Shown here: piece by piece, positions 1-12,673 of the stretch | Numbering within the stretch: position 1 is the stretch's first letter | How the letters are laid out: the number at the start of each line of letters is the position of its first letter | Source of the DNA: Parietaria judaica | Taxonomy: Eukaryota; Streptophyta; Magnoliopsida; Rosales; Urticaceae | NCBI GenBank assembly: GCA_954871525.1 | Contig: OX940865.1 | Location: forward strand, 13,406,606-13,470,605 | DNA: 64,000 bases | Direction of reading: 5' to 3' | Program-made: the position numbers and the translations under genes | The notes under the pieces: generated by a model | Told to the model about the DNA's origin: nothing | Seen by the model: only the letters and a program-made list of their open reading frames with translations | The model's database searches: none

Positions 1-50
1 TCATTTTCCTTCTATTTCTTTTTAAATATATTCTCTCGAAAACCAACTCC

Positions 51-58
51 TATATAAA
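51..58 (+). promoter_or_regulatory. Probable TATA box of the cyclin-U2 gene
   Basis: The sequence tatataaa lies about 117 bases before the cyclin ATG and is followed by a CT-rich leader. Position and sequence fit a plant core promoter; the transcription start itself cannot be seen. Confidence 0.55.
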
Positions 59-174
59 CCCTCTTAATCAAAACCTAATGATCATATCCATACCTCACAA
101 ACCCTCTTTCCAATTCCACTCTACCCCATTCTCAAATTCGATCAACCCTTTTGCTTTTCTTTCTACACAACAAG

Positions 175-885
175 ATGAGCAATATGGCATTACCGAATTC
201 CGACTCGAACGATGTCGCGATATCGCCTAGGAGGCTCCGTTCCGACTTGTACTTCTACTCCTACGACGATGGCTCGAACATTCCGCTAGTGGTCAACGTC
301 CTGGCGTCGCTAATTGAGCGGAGCATGGCTCGGAACCAACGGCTCGTGAAGGGCGTCGGGGGTGACGGGAAGAAGTGGTTGTCTAAGGGAGTTAGGGCAA
401 GAATATTCGACTGCCATGAGACGCCGGACATGACGATTCAGTCGTACTTGGAGAGGATTTTCAGGTACACGAGAGCCGGATCTTCGGTCTACGTTGTCGC
501 CTATGTCTACATCGACCGGTTTTGCCAAACAAACCCGGAGTTTAGGATCGATGCGAGGAATGTTCATAGACTTCTCATCACGACCATCATGGTCGCTTCT
601 AAGTACGTTGAGGACAAGTAAGTGATCTTCATTGTTTTCTCCCTCTCTTAAAAATTTACAAGACTAAATCATGGTCATTGTATAAAAAAATAAAAAAATC
701 ATTTTTTTTTAGTATGGTGATTCTAAAACAAAAATAAATTTAATGAAGTAATCATTTTATGATAGAAGAATACCGTGCTAACAAAAAAAACTTAACTTAC
801 CGCTTGTATCAAAACCCCGAAGAGCATTGCACTATAATATTTTTTTGGTATATATGTGTCATTGATGGGTCACTGAATTTTAGAC

Positions 886-917
<32 letters not shown>

Positions 918-1400
918 ATTTTCCGAGATCAAATCCAACAATTAAAAAAGAACAATCTAAGCATATCTAACTTAAATAGTCCTTATATATATTGAATTCA
1001 AACCATGACGTTTCACTAGAGTTTGTAATCACTCAAATTTTCTTTCCGCACATTCATTCTCCAACACATCGGGCACCGTACATCGATTATCCGTTATTTA
1101 TTCGTTTTTCTCTCGAATTATTTGTGCAGGAATTACAGGAATTCCTACTTTGCTAGAGTTGGGGGATTAACCACCAATGAGTTGAACACATTGGAGCTTG
1201 AGTTTTTGTTCTTGATGAATTTCAAGTTGCATGTGAATGTGAGTGTTTTTGAGAGCTATTGTTGCCATTTGGAGAGAGAAGTTGCCTTTGGAGGAGGCTA
1301 CCAAATAGAGAGAACTTTGAGATGTGCAGAAGCAATCAAGTCAAGGCAAAGTGATGAGAAAGAAAGATACAATCAAATTATTTCAAGGGTTATGCTTTGA
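175..1400 (+). CDS. CYCU2: Cyclin-U2 (P-type cyclin), two exons
   Basis: Two exons, 175-617 and 1130-1400, join across a 512-base GT...AG intron (donor gtaagt, acceptor tgtgcag) to give 237 residues. The product opens with the family hallmark AISPRRLRSDLYFYSY and carries the short cyclin box of plant U/P-type cyclins: MTIQSYLERIFRYT, YVYIDRFCQ, HRLLITTIMVASKY, then NSYFARVGGL and LEFLFLMNFKLHV in exon 2, followed by ESYCCHLEREV. This agrees closely with Arabidopsis CYCU2;1 and CYCU2;2. By family knowledge such cyclins bind CDKA-type kinases and link cell division to nutrient or phosphate status; nothing here tests that. I chose the ATG at 175 rather than an in-frame TTG at 151. The C-terminus ends in a short MSRVML-like tail (ISRVML). 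Length and intron position are normal for the family. Confidence 0.93.
893..917. repeat. (TA)n microsatellite in the cyclin-U2 intron
   Basis: About 12 TA units inside the single intron of the cyclin gene. Confidence 0.85.
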
Positions 1401-2920
1401 TCACTTTTTTCTTTTTTCTTTTTGAGGGCCAAAGTTTTAATTTTTTTTTTTTGGGGTACGGAATTGTATTTTTGGGTGTGTATATAAAAAAAGATTTGTT
1501 TATATAGTTGAGGTTTGTAGTTAGGCTTCAAGGCTTTGTTTTGGCATAAATATGTTTGTGGGTTTTATCATATGTCCGATTAAATTGATGAAATATCGTC
1601 GTTTTCCGTAGAGGCTCAATTCTCAAGAGATCTTGGGAAAATAATTACGTGTTTGATGAAGCTGGATTATTGTTTAGTAAAAAAAAATTGATGAAGCTCT
1701 TGGATTATCACTCCAGTTAAAAAAAATAAAAATAGTGGAATTTGATACACAGTATTTACTGAGCCATTCAGAAGTTAAGAGAATGTACTAATATTGCGTA
1801 TTAGGTGTAGATTTACAATCATCTCTACTTGATAAATACTACTTTCACCATAATTTCACAAACTGATTTGCATTAACTTTCTTAGAAATTGTCCTATTGG
1901 ATATTTGTTACAAGAAGATCAAAATAAACGTACTTAGCGCCATTGAATTGTCTATAAATATTGTCAACTCGGAAGTTTGTTTCCGGTTTTTAAACTTTTT
2001 TTCAAAACTTGAATTTCGATTTAAATATACTCTTATGTTAATGTGATTTATCTGACTTTATATTTTATTTTATTGTTTCTTAAACTTTGAATCGAAGTTC
2101 TAACTATTTAAATCTAATAATAAATGATCTTACAATAATATTATAAAATTTTGAATTTTTGTGAGAAATAGTTTGTCATATTCTTGAACATCACATTAAC
2201 ATAAGTGTATATTTTATTTTATATAAAAAAATAATTCAATAATTGTATACAAGAAAAAAAAAAGTTGGGTGCATAAATTAAAGATAATAGTCTCCATAAA
2301 TATGTGAACTATGCATGCATTTTGTCCTCTTAAGTGGTTGCTAATAGTCTATTTAATGATTGAGAATTGAGATATCAAGACGACTAATCTCTGATTTAAT
2401 CATCAACATAATCTACAAAATTAAATTAATAAAATAAAAAGGCAAAAGCCAGGACAAAATGAAGGCCTAAAATCTGCAGAATTGATTGTGTCGTTTGCTC
2501 TGTTTTAATCATAAATTTTTCCACTTTAGAAAAATAAACAAACAAAAAGAATAATATAGAATAATATGGGACTCTGCATCAGTAATTAGGATAATAATAT
2601 TTTATTATAAAGTTTATCAAGTGCCATCTGTAAATTAATTGAGCCCATAATCAATGCATATAATGCTACATTTGACCTTCCTTTCATCAATTATATTTGT
2701 ACTCACACGAACCACTATTAAATTATATTTACGTACATACATTATTTTTATATATATGTCATAATTGCATTAGCAACAAACGACAAGTTTCAGAAGGTAA
2801 GATCAGAAGAAGATATCAATTGGGAATAGCAATAGGACAAATTAACAGGAAGCTAAAGGGAATCTTCTTATATTCAGAGAAAAAAGGTTACAATTTAATA
2901 CGACATTATAATAGTATTAA
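1401..2920. other. AT-rich intergenic DNA
   Basis: Contains the likely 3' untranslated region of the cyclin gene (roughly 1401-1600). Beyond that I see only AT-rich sequence with poly(A/T) runs and no coding pattern or recognisable repeat. Confidence 0.5.
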
Positions 2921-3389
2921 GGGTTAATGACGGTAAAAATACCTAAAGTTTGGTCAAAGAACCCCTCGGGTACCCAAAGTTTAAAAGTGGTGGCAAAAAT
3001 ACCCAAAGTCACATTTGGGGAGTTGACCACTTCATTTTTGTAACGCCATTAACTTACCCAATAACTCTGGCCACGTGGAAAAATCTTTTTCGTAAAGTGT
3101 AATCATTAGAGGTTCAATTAGTTGTATTAAATAGTAATACTTTGGGGTTTAATTCGTTGTTTTCTCGTAAACGAGGCTGATGTGGGCTTGTCAACGTGGA
3201 AATAATTGTTCTGTCGGCAACCCACGTTTGTCTGCGTGGTCAGAGTTAACATGTAAATTAACGGTGTTACGAGATTGGAGTGGTCAACTCCCCAAATATG
3301 ACTTTGGGTATTTTTACCACCACTTTTAAACTTTGGGTACCCGAGGGGTTCTTTGACCAAACTTTGGATATTTTTGCCATCATTAACCC
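2921..3389. mobile_element. MULE-type MITE (469 bp) with 9-bp target duplication
   Basis: The first ~110 bases, starting GGGTTAATGACGGTAAAAAT, are an inverted copy of the last ~110 bases, which end in GCCATCATTAACCC. It is bounded by a perfect 9-bp direct repeat, tagtattaa, at 2912-2920 and 3390-3398. Long TIRs with an 8-10 bp duplication are the signature of Mutator-like elements. The interior has no transposase. A diverged second copy lies at 29646-30164. Confidence 0.85.
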
Positions 3390-3774
3390 TAGTATTAATT
3401 TTGTTTTATGTCATAACTACATATCAATTATCATTTTCCAACATGTTGTCTTCATTGGCTAATTAATTTATTTCGTAATAATCATAGCTTGTAATGAACC
3501 CCGAGACACGCACCGAACTCTTAATTTGATCAAAGAAATTATAATAATGTAAAGGCAATTTAAGTTGGTGCTTAGTTCATTCATAAATAATGCCCGATTG
3601 GACAAATCTCTTAGGTATTTAGATATAAATATTGTATCGTCTTCGGGCTTCTACTATTATGGAAGAGTCTTACACGTACGACAGTTTAAAAAAGTTATGT
3701 GTAAGTTACAATAAAGGGATAATCGCGGTGCAAATATCAATAATTTTTTCAATCGTCATCGATAAATCTTATTC

Positions 3775-5275
3775 TTTTTTTTTTGTGGGTGGTAAAGTTC
3801 CTATTCTCTAAAATCGTAGGACATATTGATGCTGAAAACTAGATCACACACTATAGCGGCCCAATTGTTTGTGTTGGGCCAGGCCCAATGTCGTTTGTAG
3901 ACGTTGGGCATGGATTCCTCGCGCTTTGGGGCCAGATTGACCCTCCGCTTATCGTGGGCCTAGAACCGGGTCCTCCGCCACCTGTTACCGCAGAGCTACG
4001 AATGGACTAGGCCCGCTGAGAACTCGCCTCCACGCAGGGAAGGTCACAGACTGGCCTTCGGCGAATCCCGGTAGATCAGATCCTTTACCCATATCATCGG
4101 TCTTAGTCCGAGTCCCCCGGCTTATCACCACAGAGTCTGTATCTCTCGGATAAGATTTGGGGATCGAACGATAACCTCTTGGATCCAAAACCTCAAAACG
4201 GAAGGTCGTAAATCAGACCAGGATCTTTTCCAGGGCTCCTGCTCTCGTCAGATCCTACGTCTCCAAACTAGGGGAAAATAACACCTGAGGATAGGGAGAA
4301 CGGGGGGGTTGCCCCCGTATTCACCTCCGACGCTCAACGTTAGTATTTGAGAGAGCGGGAGTTTTAGAGGTGAAGAGATCGGTTATGAATGAGTTACAGT
4401 TTGAATGGATCAAATTTTTATTTATAGGAGGGTCCGAGGGTCTATATGCAATTAAATAATATTTCGCAAAGCCCCCGAGCAAATATTATATAGTTTTTTG
4501 AGTCCCTGCCTCATTCCGGACTTATAGGCGCAAGCCACGTGGCAAAAATATGTTTCACACGCCCTCACGCGCGGACAACGGAATGACGCGTGACCGGACC
4601 GTGCGCAAGGTGCGTGTGGGCTCGCCAAGGGCAGCGCACGCGCGGGGTAGCAGGCAGAGGCGCGCTGCTCCACGCGTGGGCATGCCCCTGACATGCCCAA
4701 GGCTTTTTGGGACCCCCGTTTCGCGTGCCAATCGAGCCGTTAGTCGTTTCTAATATTTTTCTATGTTTTGGGCTCTATAAATAAATTAAAAAATGGGTTA
4801 TCAATAACGCTTTTTTGGGTTAAAATTGATTTATTTAATAAAGAGAAAATTAGTTAAATAATCTCCCCTTTATAAAATAGTAGTGTTAAAAATACCCCAT
4901 AATATGACAGTTAGTCTTTCATCCATTATTTTCAAGTCAAATGCCACGTGACATCATAAATTTTTTTATTATTACAATACTGAACATTTGAGGGTGCGCT
5001 TTTTGCACCCGAGGTGCGTTTTGAAATATTATTAAATAATATTTACTCTGTCTTTTTGGGTATTTCATTTTTTGAAATGGGTCTCCAGGGGCATTTTTTC
5101 GCAGGAATTAGATTCAATTAAATTATTAATAAATCCACGTGGCATGCCACGATGCAGGTAAATGACATGGCATGCCATATGGCGGACCACATCGTACTTG
5201 ACTTGAAACTTATGGATAAAAAACTAAGTGCCCTACAATTTTGGAGAATATGAACTTTACCACCCACAAAAAAAA
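3775..5275. repeat. ~48-bp inverted repeats flanking a GC-rich insert
   Basis: The segment 3775-3822 (poly-T then gtgggtggtaaagttc, then attctc and aaatcgtagg) is an inverted copy of 5230-5275. The pair brackets about 1.4 kb that includes the GC-rich LTR-like block at about 3830-4760. This looks like an older TIR element later invaded by an LTR, but I see no clean target duplication. Confidence 0.55.
3830..4760. mobile_element. LTR-like, GC-rich retrotransposon remnant (probable solo LTR)
   Basis: This block is much richer in GC than its surroundings. It contains the string ctccgacgctcaacgttag near 4325, a motif that I know recurs in LTRs of plant Ty3/gypsy elements. It has no long open frame and no visible partner LTR. 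Ends are approximate because no TG...CA termini with a 5-bp duplication could be fixed. Short frames at 3985-4753 are not credible proteins. Confidence 0.4.
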
Positions 5276-5787
5276 GGGTTATTAAGGGCATAAGTACCCA
5301 AGTTTTTCATAAATAGGACGGCATAGAGCCAAGTTAAAAAATCTATGGCAAAAGTATCAAAGTTCACCTTTTTTGGTTAATATGTAGACCTCATCCATTT
5401 TTTCGTTAGTTTTTTTTTTTTTTACTATTTCCATCAATAATGACGTCAACAACGCATATTACAATGCTACCGATGAGATAAAATGGGAATTCTAGAGAGA
5501 AAATGAGAAAACAAAAATAAGAATTTGCGTTGTTGATGTTCAAAGAATTTGAGTTTACCTACAAGCTTAGTTTGATATTCGTTGGTTTTATCGTTTTGAG
5601 TTTATTTGCTTCATTTGTGTTGACGTCATCACTAACAAAAATAGTAAAAAAACTATCAAAAAAATGAATGAGGTCTACCAATTCACCAAAGAATGTGAAC
5701 TTGGATACTTTCGCCACAATTTTTTTAAAGTTGGCTCTATTTCGCCCTATTTCTTAATAACTTGGGTACTTTTGTCCCTAATAATCC
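5276..5787. mobile_element. MITE with long TIRs, MULE-like
   Basis: The left end (gggttattaagggcataag, then tacccaag) and right end (cttgggtacttttgtccc, then taataatcc) are inverted copies, with pairing extending to roughly 120 bases on each side. The proposed target duplication (caaaaaaaa and aaaaaataa) is weak because both flanks are A-rich. No coding capacity. Confidence 0.65.
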
Positions 5788-6389
5788 AAAAAATAATGAC
5801 AACTTATCGACGACGATAGAAACACTATTGGTACTTTCAGCGCTATTACATGACGTATTTTTACTTGTCTTGTAAAGTTTATACAATAGTTTAACTATGT
5901 CGTATACATTAGAGTATGTAATGGGAATTTTACGATCCACACCTGAGTATGCTATAAAATCAATTTTTATTTTGAAAATTTGTAAAATTACTTCTTTTTT
6001 TTTTTCCTGATATCAAGGTTAGTATCCTCAAATACGAATTTACTAGGGTTTACCGATTTAGTGTCTATTTAGTATCATTAATACTAAATAATTATAATCT
6101 ACGATCTTTACGTATTTACAAATTCACGTGAAAAGGACGTGGTGCTCTAAAAATTTCATTTCATTAAATTATACGCCAAGGGTACTTTGGTCAGATTATG
6201 AAAAAGGAGTATAGTTTTAAAATGTATCGTTTTTTGGGATATAAATCAAATTTTGGGTATATTTAAGTGTAGTTATTGAATTTTCCCTATATAATTTAAG
6301 AGATATTTTTAATATACTTACCGATTTTATATTTTGCAAAAATGTAGACACTTTCATATTTTGTAAAAAAAAATGCTCCATTCTGAAAA

Positions 6390-6934
6390 GGGTTAATTCC
6401 GGCAAAAAAACCAATACTTTCTAAAAGTGGACCAATAAATATCAATTCTTTTTATTGCCCGGACAAAGTTCCAGTTCTTTAGTTTTGTGTCCCTATTGGT
6501 ACCTCCGGAAAAAAAAAATCGTCCTCCAATATTACTCACGTCACCGTTACAAAATTTTATCCACATTTCCGGAGTAAATTAGCCATAGAAAAGTTGGACG
6601 ATCAAAGATAATCGTGGATATGTACTTAAAAGGGAGAAAAAATACTTTTTATTCAACACCGAAAACGGCATAATCCATGGTTTGAAATTTTCACGAAAGT
6701 GATATGAGGAGACAAAACAAGAGAATTGGAACTTTATTCGGATAGGAAAAGTACATTGGAATAAAAAACTAAAACTTTGACGTGGCGTGAGTAACATTGG
6801 AGGACATTTTTTTTTCCGGAGGTACCAATAGGGACACAAAACTAAAGAATTGAAACTTTGTCCTGGCAATAAAAAGAATTGGTATTTATTGGTCCACTTT
6901 TTAAAAGTATTGGTACTTTTGCCGAGATTAACCG
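6390..6934. mobile_element. MULE-type MITE (545 bp)
   Basis: Both ends are inverted copies of about 150 bases, starting GGGTTAATTCCGGCAAAA and ending TTTTGCCGAGATTAACCG. The flanks ttctgaaaa (6381-6389) and ttttgaaaa (6935-6943) form a 9-bp target duplication with one mismatch. There is no transposase; the short open frame inside it on the minus strand is not protein-like. Confidence 0.8.
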
Positions 6935-8040
6935 TTTTGAAAATAGCTAAATCTACCGTTGAACGTGTACTTAATATTGTTTCCACCAATTATTTTTAGA
7001 TTTAAGAAATTTAAAATTATCCCTTACTCATTATTTTTGAATTTTCTTTTATATATTATTTATTTTCATTTCTTACAAGAAGATGAAAACGAGTTGATTG
7101 AAAGACGAGGACAATTAGATGAGCCGACAATATTGGGCGTTGCAGACCTGAAAATATGAACCGCGACTTGGTGGTGATGACGACTAGCTAGTAGCAAACC
7201 TCATATTTGCCAATATAAATGTTTGCCTATTTCCACGCCAAATATATCGTATCTTTTTTTAGGTAGAACCGACGAACTTGGGGGAGAATAACAGTATGGA
7301 TTGGATATATGTATTTTAGTTTATAAAAATAGACGGTAACAGTGTCAAATAAAATCACATAATGACGGTATATTTTGATATTTTTTTTGGTAGATCCTAA
7401 ACCCTGAACCAAACAAGCCAAAGCTTGTTGAGCTATGGGATTTCAAAAGTGCATAAAAAATTTGCAATTTTAATACAAAAAATGTAAACTTAACTTACTA
7501 ACTGTCAAAGACTTTTTATTTTTTTTAACTCGTCATTATTAAGGTAGCATTAATACGTACAAAGAATATTGAGAACTAATTACTGAGAGCGGAAAACAAC
7601 GCGAGTTAACTACAAATCAAACCCAACTAACACAATTACTCACCTGATTAACATCAAAAGCAAAAACCTTGAATAGTAGAGACTTTAAAAAAAATCCCTA
7701 TAATTAATGACTTCTTTATTTATTTTTTCCTTTTTTGTTAACAACTTTTGTAAGTTATAACTGTTTATTGAGCTAGCCCAGGTGTAAATATGTTGGTCAT
7801 GATGCAAAAGTTAGTAATTACTACTAGAATTTTTCTGCTCTCATATCATGTTATGTCATTATTCCAATTAAAATGATATACATTTAAGTTTCCCACTACT
7901 AATTTGATCTTTAAGACCAATTTTATCACTAATGTTTACCAGAAGGGTGTTGTTTCTTGACTTATTTTTTAAAGAAAATTCACTTACTAGTCTACATATA
8001 ACTTATAACGAAAAGTGGCGTAAAAAAATTATTTTACAAA

Positions 8041-8322
8041 GGAAAATATTATAAAATAACCTTCAAAACACCATACATTTTTTATTACACTTCAAGTTTT
8101 CATAATTCTCAAAATAACTTTTTTAAATTTCATTTACCAAAATACCCCTGCAAATGTACATATCGCTTTCTGAAAAATGGACATATTGTGTCCGGAAAAA
8201 TGAACAAAATTAAGGGTATTTTGGTACATAAAATTTAAAAAAGTTGTTTTGAGAATTATGAAAATTTGAGTTGTAATAAAAAAAATATGTAGTGTTTTGA
8301 AGGTCATTTTATGAAGTTTCCC
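8041..8322. mobile_element. Short foldback MITE (~280 bp)
   Basis: The two halves are near-perfect inverted copies: ataaaataaccttcaaaaca on the left matches gttttgaaggtcattttat on the right, and pairing continues almost to the centre near 8180. No target duplication could be defined. Confidence 0.7.
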
Positions 8323-8661
8323 ACTCGTACCGTTTACTACAAAAATATTGTCATCCTCATTAAATCCATTTCATCTTTAATCGCAATTTTTTTTTTTATC
8401 TATTTTCTCTTTTATTTTCTACTACATTTTTTTTTCCATTTCTTCCTCGTATTTTTCTCCTTAAACCTCCCGCTCCCAATGATGATTTTAGCATGTCGTA
8501 GGAGAGCTTGAGAGAAGAGGAATGTCATGAGAGATGATTGTGAGGCAGTGAAATAGAAAATTACAAAATAAATATATGAACGTCGACAAAGATAACTTTT
8601 TCAAACATGATTAAATGTGCTTCAACCTCGCTTCAAAATATTTTTTTGTTTAAATTTAAAA

Positions 8662-9237
8662 GGGTAAATTGCGGCTAATGTACTCAATGTTTGATATTTT
8701 GCGAATTATGTACCCAATATTTATTTTTGGTGACTAATGTACCGAATGTTTGATCTGTTAGATATTTTCGTGTTTTCCGTTAGTTGACCGTTAGAGAGTT
8801 GTCCTCCTCTACATGCACACGTTTCGTATTTTTGATATAACTCCCTCATTTTTCGTCAAAATTTTATGCACGACCTATGGTTAGAAAGATAAGAGAAAGA
8901 TCTAGAACTTTTATGTTTTACGTTTTGTAAAATAAGTTTTGCCAAACATATGAAATATGTGATGTTAAATAATCTTTCATATTTTTTGCATAACTTACTC
9001 ATATTTTGTCCAAAATTTATAAATAAACATCCTCTGGAAAGATACAAAAAATGAGTGAGTTATGTCAAAAATACAAAAAGTGTGCATATAGAGGAGGATA
9101 ACTCTCTAGCAGTCAACTAACGGAAAATACGAAAATATCTAACAGATCAAACATTGAGTACATTATTCACTAAAAATAAACATTGGGTACATAATCCGTA
9201 GAAGATCAAACATTGGATACATTAACCGTAGTTTACC
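8662..9237. mobile_element. MULE-type MITE (576 bp)
   Basis: Left end GGGTAAATTGCGGCTAATGT and right end acattaaccgtagtttacc are inverted copies; matching continues for about 160 bases, past ccgttagttgaccgttagag. The 10-bp flanks aaatttaaaa (8652-8661) and taatataaaa (9238-9247) agree at 8 of 10 positions, suggesting a decayed target duplication. Confidence 0.7.
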
Positions 9238-9247
9238 TAATATAAAA

Positions 9248-10986
9248 CTACAAAGTTTTAGATCTTTCCATTAGCTTCAAAGACTAAAATTGAATCACAT
9301 AATTTAAACAAAAAATAACCGAGTTACAACAAAAATATAACCTTTGAACGGGTCTCTCAAAGAAAAACTAAAGAGGATTTACTATCATGTTGGCAAGGCC
9401 TAAGATTCAGGAGAAAAGACATGATTGGTCCCATACGCCATTTAATTTTGAGTTTTGACATGTTATTGGACCCGGTAAAGTTGGCCGTTTGATCTCTCAT
9501 CATCAAAGCTATTAAATAATGACCAAAAATAGTTAGTTAATTATTACTTCTGCTATCAGTAAGTTTTAAGGGAATGAGTAGAGTTATGAGACACTTCCTC
9601 ATACTTTTGCCCAAATATCCCTTTTTAGTTTTTATAATGCTCACAAATCTAAAATTGGTCATTTGTAAGTTGCTATGGCAATAGTGTATATTTCTTTTGT
9701 ATGATATTAATTTTTGTTTATCACTCATATTTATAGTATTTGTGTGTCCCTCTCACATAGACGTCAGAATCATATTGTTGATGTCAAAAATCTCCATCAA
9801 CCGTCGTGGATTAATTGTAATACGTTTTAGTGTAATGTGTGTGAACATTGCCATATGAATTCTGATATTTCGTCTTACTCGTCAAGATCACTCCAAATAT
9901 ACTATATAAATTGCGATGATATATACAATATAAAACGTAAAGGAAAATCACACCAAAGTTTTTTATTTATTTATAAAAATTCGTCCCACGAGGTAGTTGA
10001 CTAGTTTCTCTTTACTTTTCTTATTAAATCGAAGTGAATACAATATAAGGGAGAGATTTAGAAAAACTCACAAACGAGGTGAAAAAAATACGAGATGAAA
10101 AGACATGGTTAAAATACATCTCATATAATGAATAAGATGAAATATAAATCATATCTTCACATGTTTGTTGTAGTCTTCTTTCTCTCTAAACGAGTTCTTC
10201 TCTCCCAAGATCTTCCTTCGAATGCCTTTTCTTCATGCATTTATAATCCCTTTGTCTTGGATGTTGCAATTCCTAATTCTCTTGGAAGAGTGGGTAGTTT
10301 CTGTGACTACTTTAGGAGAAAATCATGAGATGTGACTTAGTTTTTTGTCTTCTCCACTTGATACGTGTAAAATGTCATGCTAATATGTAGCTTGACAATA
10401 TTCCCATTTCCCACGTACTATCCTCTAAGTGATGATTCCAAAAGAGTCCAAATAGCCCTTTCAATCCCTTGATTGGTGGAGAATATCAATTCTATTTATA
10501 GACGCAATATTCTACGCATACTGTGTATCAAAAATGAGGAACTTGAAACTTAATCCCTCAACTTTGCTCGTGGTGTTGACAAATAATAATTTGACACTAT
10601 AAAATTTATTTAATTAATACTTGTCATATCAATTAAATAAAGAGTTTTTGCTAACAGATTATTACTTTAGCCGCGATATCTTGTAGAGGAAAAATGTCGT
10701 GTCTTTTTCGTCAAGACATTAAGCTACATGTCGTATTTACCTGATAACAAACGATAAGTCGTTTTGTCCGGGGATGAAATCCATCATCGATATATACGAC
10801 GTCAATATTTTTGTTTAATTTAAAATAAAGAAGAAAAAACGCTCTTGAGTGGAGAACATGATTTTTTTGGGAAACTCATACTCTTTGGAGAAGAACATGA
10901 TTTAAATTAGTGAAAGATATAAGTGATATAGAGTCATTTGATTTTAATAAAAACTCACGAAATGCCAAAAATCACTTAAGGTTTAA
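9248..10986. other. AT-rich intergenic DNA
   Basis: No coding frame that resembles a protein family, no RNA gene and no clear element ends were seen. A 66-codon frame at 10128-10328 has a hydrophobic start but no recognisable features and no supporting context. Confidence 0.45.
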
Positions 10987-11212
10987 GGGAATTGCTCATA
11001 CTTTCAAACAATTCATTTATACCCATTTTAAAAATATATTGGACCATATTAACCCTGATTTAATTATATTTATTTATTTTCGTATTTAATTATTAATTAT
11101 ATATTTTATTTTCAAAATTAAATTAATTATCCTTAAATTTTGGTTGAAAACTTCCCCTATTAATTAGGTTATCATTTAATTTTGTTACTTTGAACCAAAA
11201 ATTAAAATTTCC

Positions 11213-11215
<3 letters not shown>

Positions 11216-11264
<49 letters not shown>
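11216..11264. repeat. (CT)n microsatellite
   Basis: About 24 uninterrupted CT units directly before the GC-rich block; such runs are common in plant 5' untranslated regions, so the GC-rich block may be a captured promoter and exon fragment. Confidence 0.9.
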
Positions 11265-11268
<4 letters not shown>

Positions 11269-11742
11269 GGATTGACCACCATCGCCGGATTCGGGCTGAG
11301 AGTGCGGCAACTTCGGGCGTGGCTTCGGCGACCGTGGTCGCGGTTGCCGAGGAGGCGACCGTGGCCTCCGTCGCGGTCGCCCTCCATCGCGCCTCCTTCC
11401 TTCGTCACCCTCCGTCGCGGTCGCCCTCCGTCGCACCTCCTTCCTCGGTTGCTCTCCGTCGCGGTCGCTCTCCGTAGCGGCGCGATCATCCTTTCCACTC
11501 GATCGTAACTGTAAATTTATTTACAGTTTTGTGTAAATATGTTTACAGTTTTAAGGTAATATATTTGATTTTTTTGTAAATGATTTTACAATATTTTGAA
11601 GTGATAATTTCTCTTGGAGGGGCAATATTTTTGTAAATGAATTTACACGCTTTTTTAAATGTTTTTACACTTTTTTGGAGTTATTTTACACGAATTTGCA
11701 TTTGTGGATATGTATATGAAATTTCAAATCTTGTCAACAGAT

Positions 11743-11965
11743 TTGTAGATAGATTTACATAAAATGAGGGAAAACGAAAACCAAGTTTCGTAAATAGATT
11801 TACACAAAATGAGGCAAAACAAAAATCAAATTTTGTAAACAGATTTACATAAAATGAGGAAAAATGAAAACCAAGTTTTGTAAACAGATTTACATAAAAT
11901 GAGGCATAACGAAAACCAAGTTTCGTAAATAGATTTACATAAAATTAAGCAAACGAAAATCAATT
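11743..11965. repeat. ~45-bp tandem repeat, about five copies
   Basis: Units run gtaaatagatttac, then ataaaatgaggcaaaacg, then aaaaccaagttt. Each unit starts with a short palindrome (gtaaat...atttac). Diverged monomers extend leftward to about 11505 as recurring tgtaaat and tttacag words. Confidence 0.8.
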
Positions 11966-12673
11966 TTCATAAATAAAAATTCAAAATAAATATAGATTAA
12001 TAGGAAAAATAAATTTAAGATTTTAATCGTTACAAAAATATTAAACGTGATTTGTTAGAGCTAATAGAAAATAATACTAATTAATAGGGGAGATTTGACT
12101 TTAATTTATTTAGTTTGCTACATTTGAGGAAATTTTTATTTTTTTTATTTTAATTAAAAAACGAATTATAATTAAATGTGATTTAAAAATTAGAAGGGCA
12201 ATTTAGTCCATATTTTAATTTGTTGGTGGTTATGATTTCCATAATTAAAAATGGGCATATTTTTAAAACCTTGAGCCACAAATGGGCATTTGCCTCATTT
12301 ATCCTTGATTTTATATACGTTCAACCGTCGGATTAGAAGCAACAGATGGTGCAAATTTAATTAGTCAATGGATAAGGGCCAAAACGACACGTTGTTTCTA
12401 TCAACAATGTTATTTAAACTCCTTTATGTCGTTTTTGGCTAATGCAATTTTTTATATACATGCTTACAATTTTAGTAAATGAACTTTAGTTTTATTTTGT
12501 GACAGCATATTCGTATAACTTACGCATGCACTAGTGATGTTTCTCTTTTCTGTCTTTGGTTATCAAATTGACCTAAATTAAACTTGGAATATAATATGTT
12601 AATAAGCAAGTTGGCTTAAATTTAATTAAACTAGATTAGTATTATCTTTCATAATATATTAATAAAATAGAGG

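Larger units (their letters stand above)
10987..12304. mobile_element. Degenerate TIR element with CT repeat, GC-rich insert and tandem array
   Basis: The outer ~170 bases on each side are imperfect inverted copies: on the left gggaattgctcata, tacccattttaaaaatat and ttcccctattaatta; on the right, in reverse order and orientation, ggggagattt, atgggcatatttttaaaa and tgcctcatttatcc. Inside are a CT microsatellite, a GC-rich block (about 11265-11510) unlike the flanks, and a ~45-bp tandem repeat. The layout matches the better-supported gene-carrying elements at 30794 and 46094. No clear target duplication. Confidence 0.5.

Noticed and set aside
151..174. Upstream in-frame extension of the cyclin-U2 frame
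   Set aside because: It begins with TTG, not ATG, and the family start MSNMALP-like region fits the ATG at 175.
3985..4753. Short frames in the GC-rich LTR-like block
   Set aside because: No gag or pol motif; frames are short and not codon-biased.
10128..10328. 66-residue frame with hydrophobic start
   Set aside because: No family resemblance, no promoter context, AT-rich; could be chance.
11185..11508. Arg/Pro- and Ser/Leu-rich frames over the CT repeat
   Set aside because: Low-complexity translation of the CT repeat and GC-rich block in every frame; no protein family.
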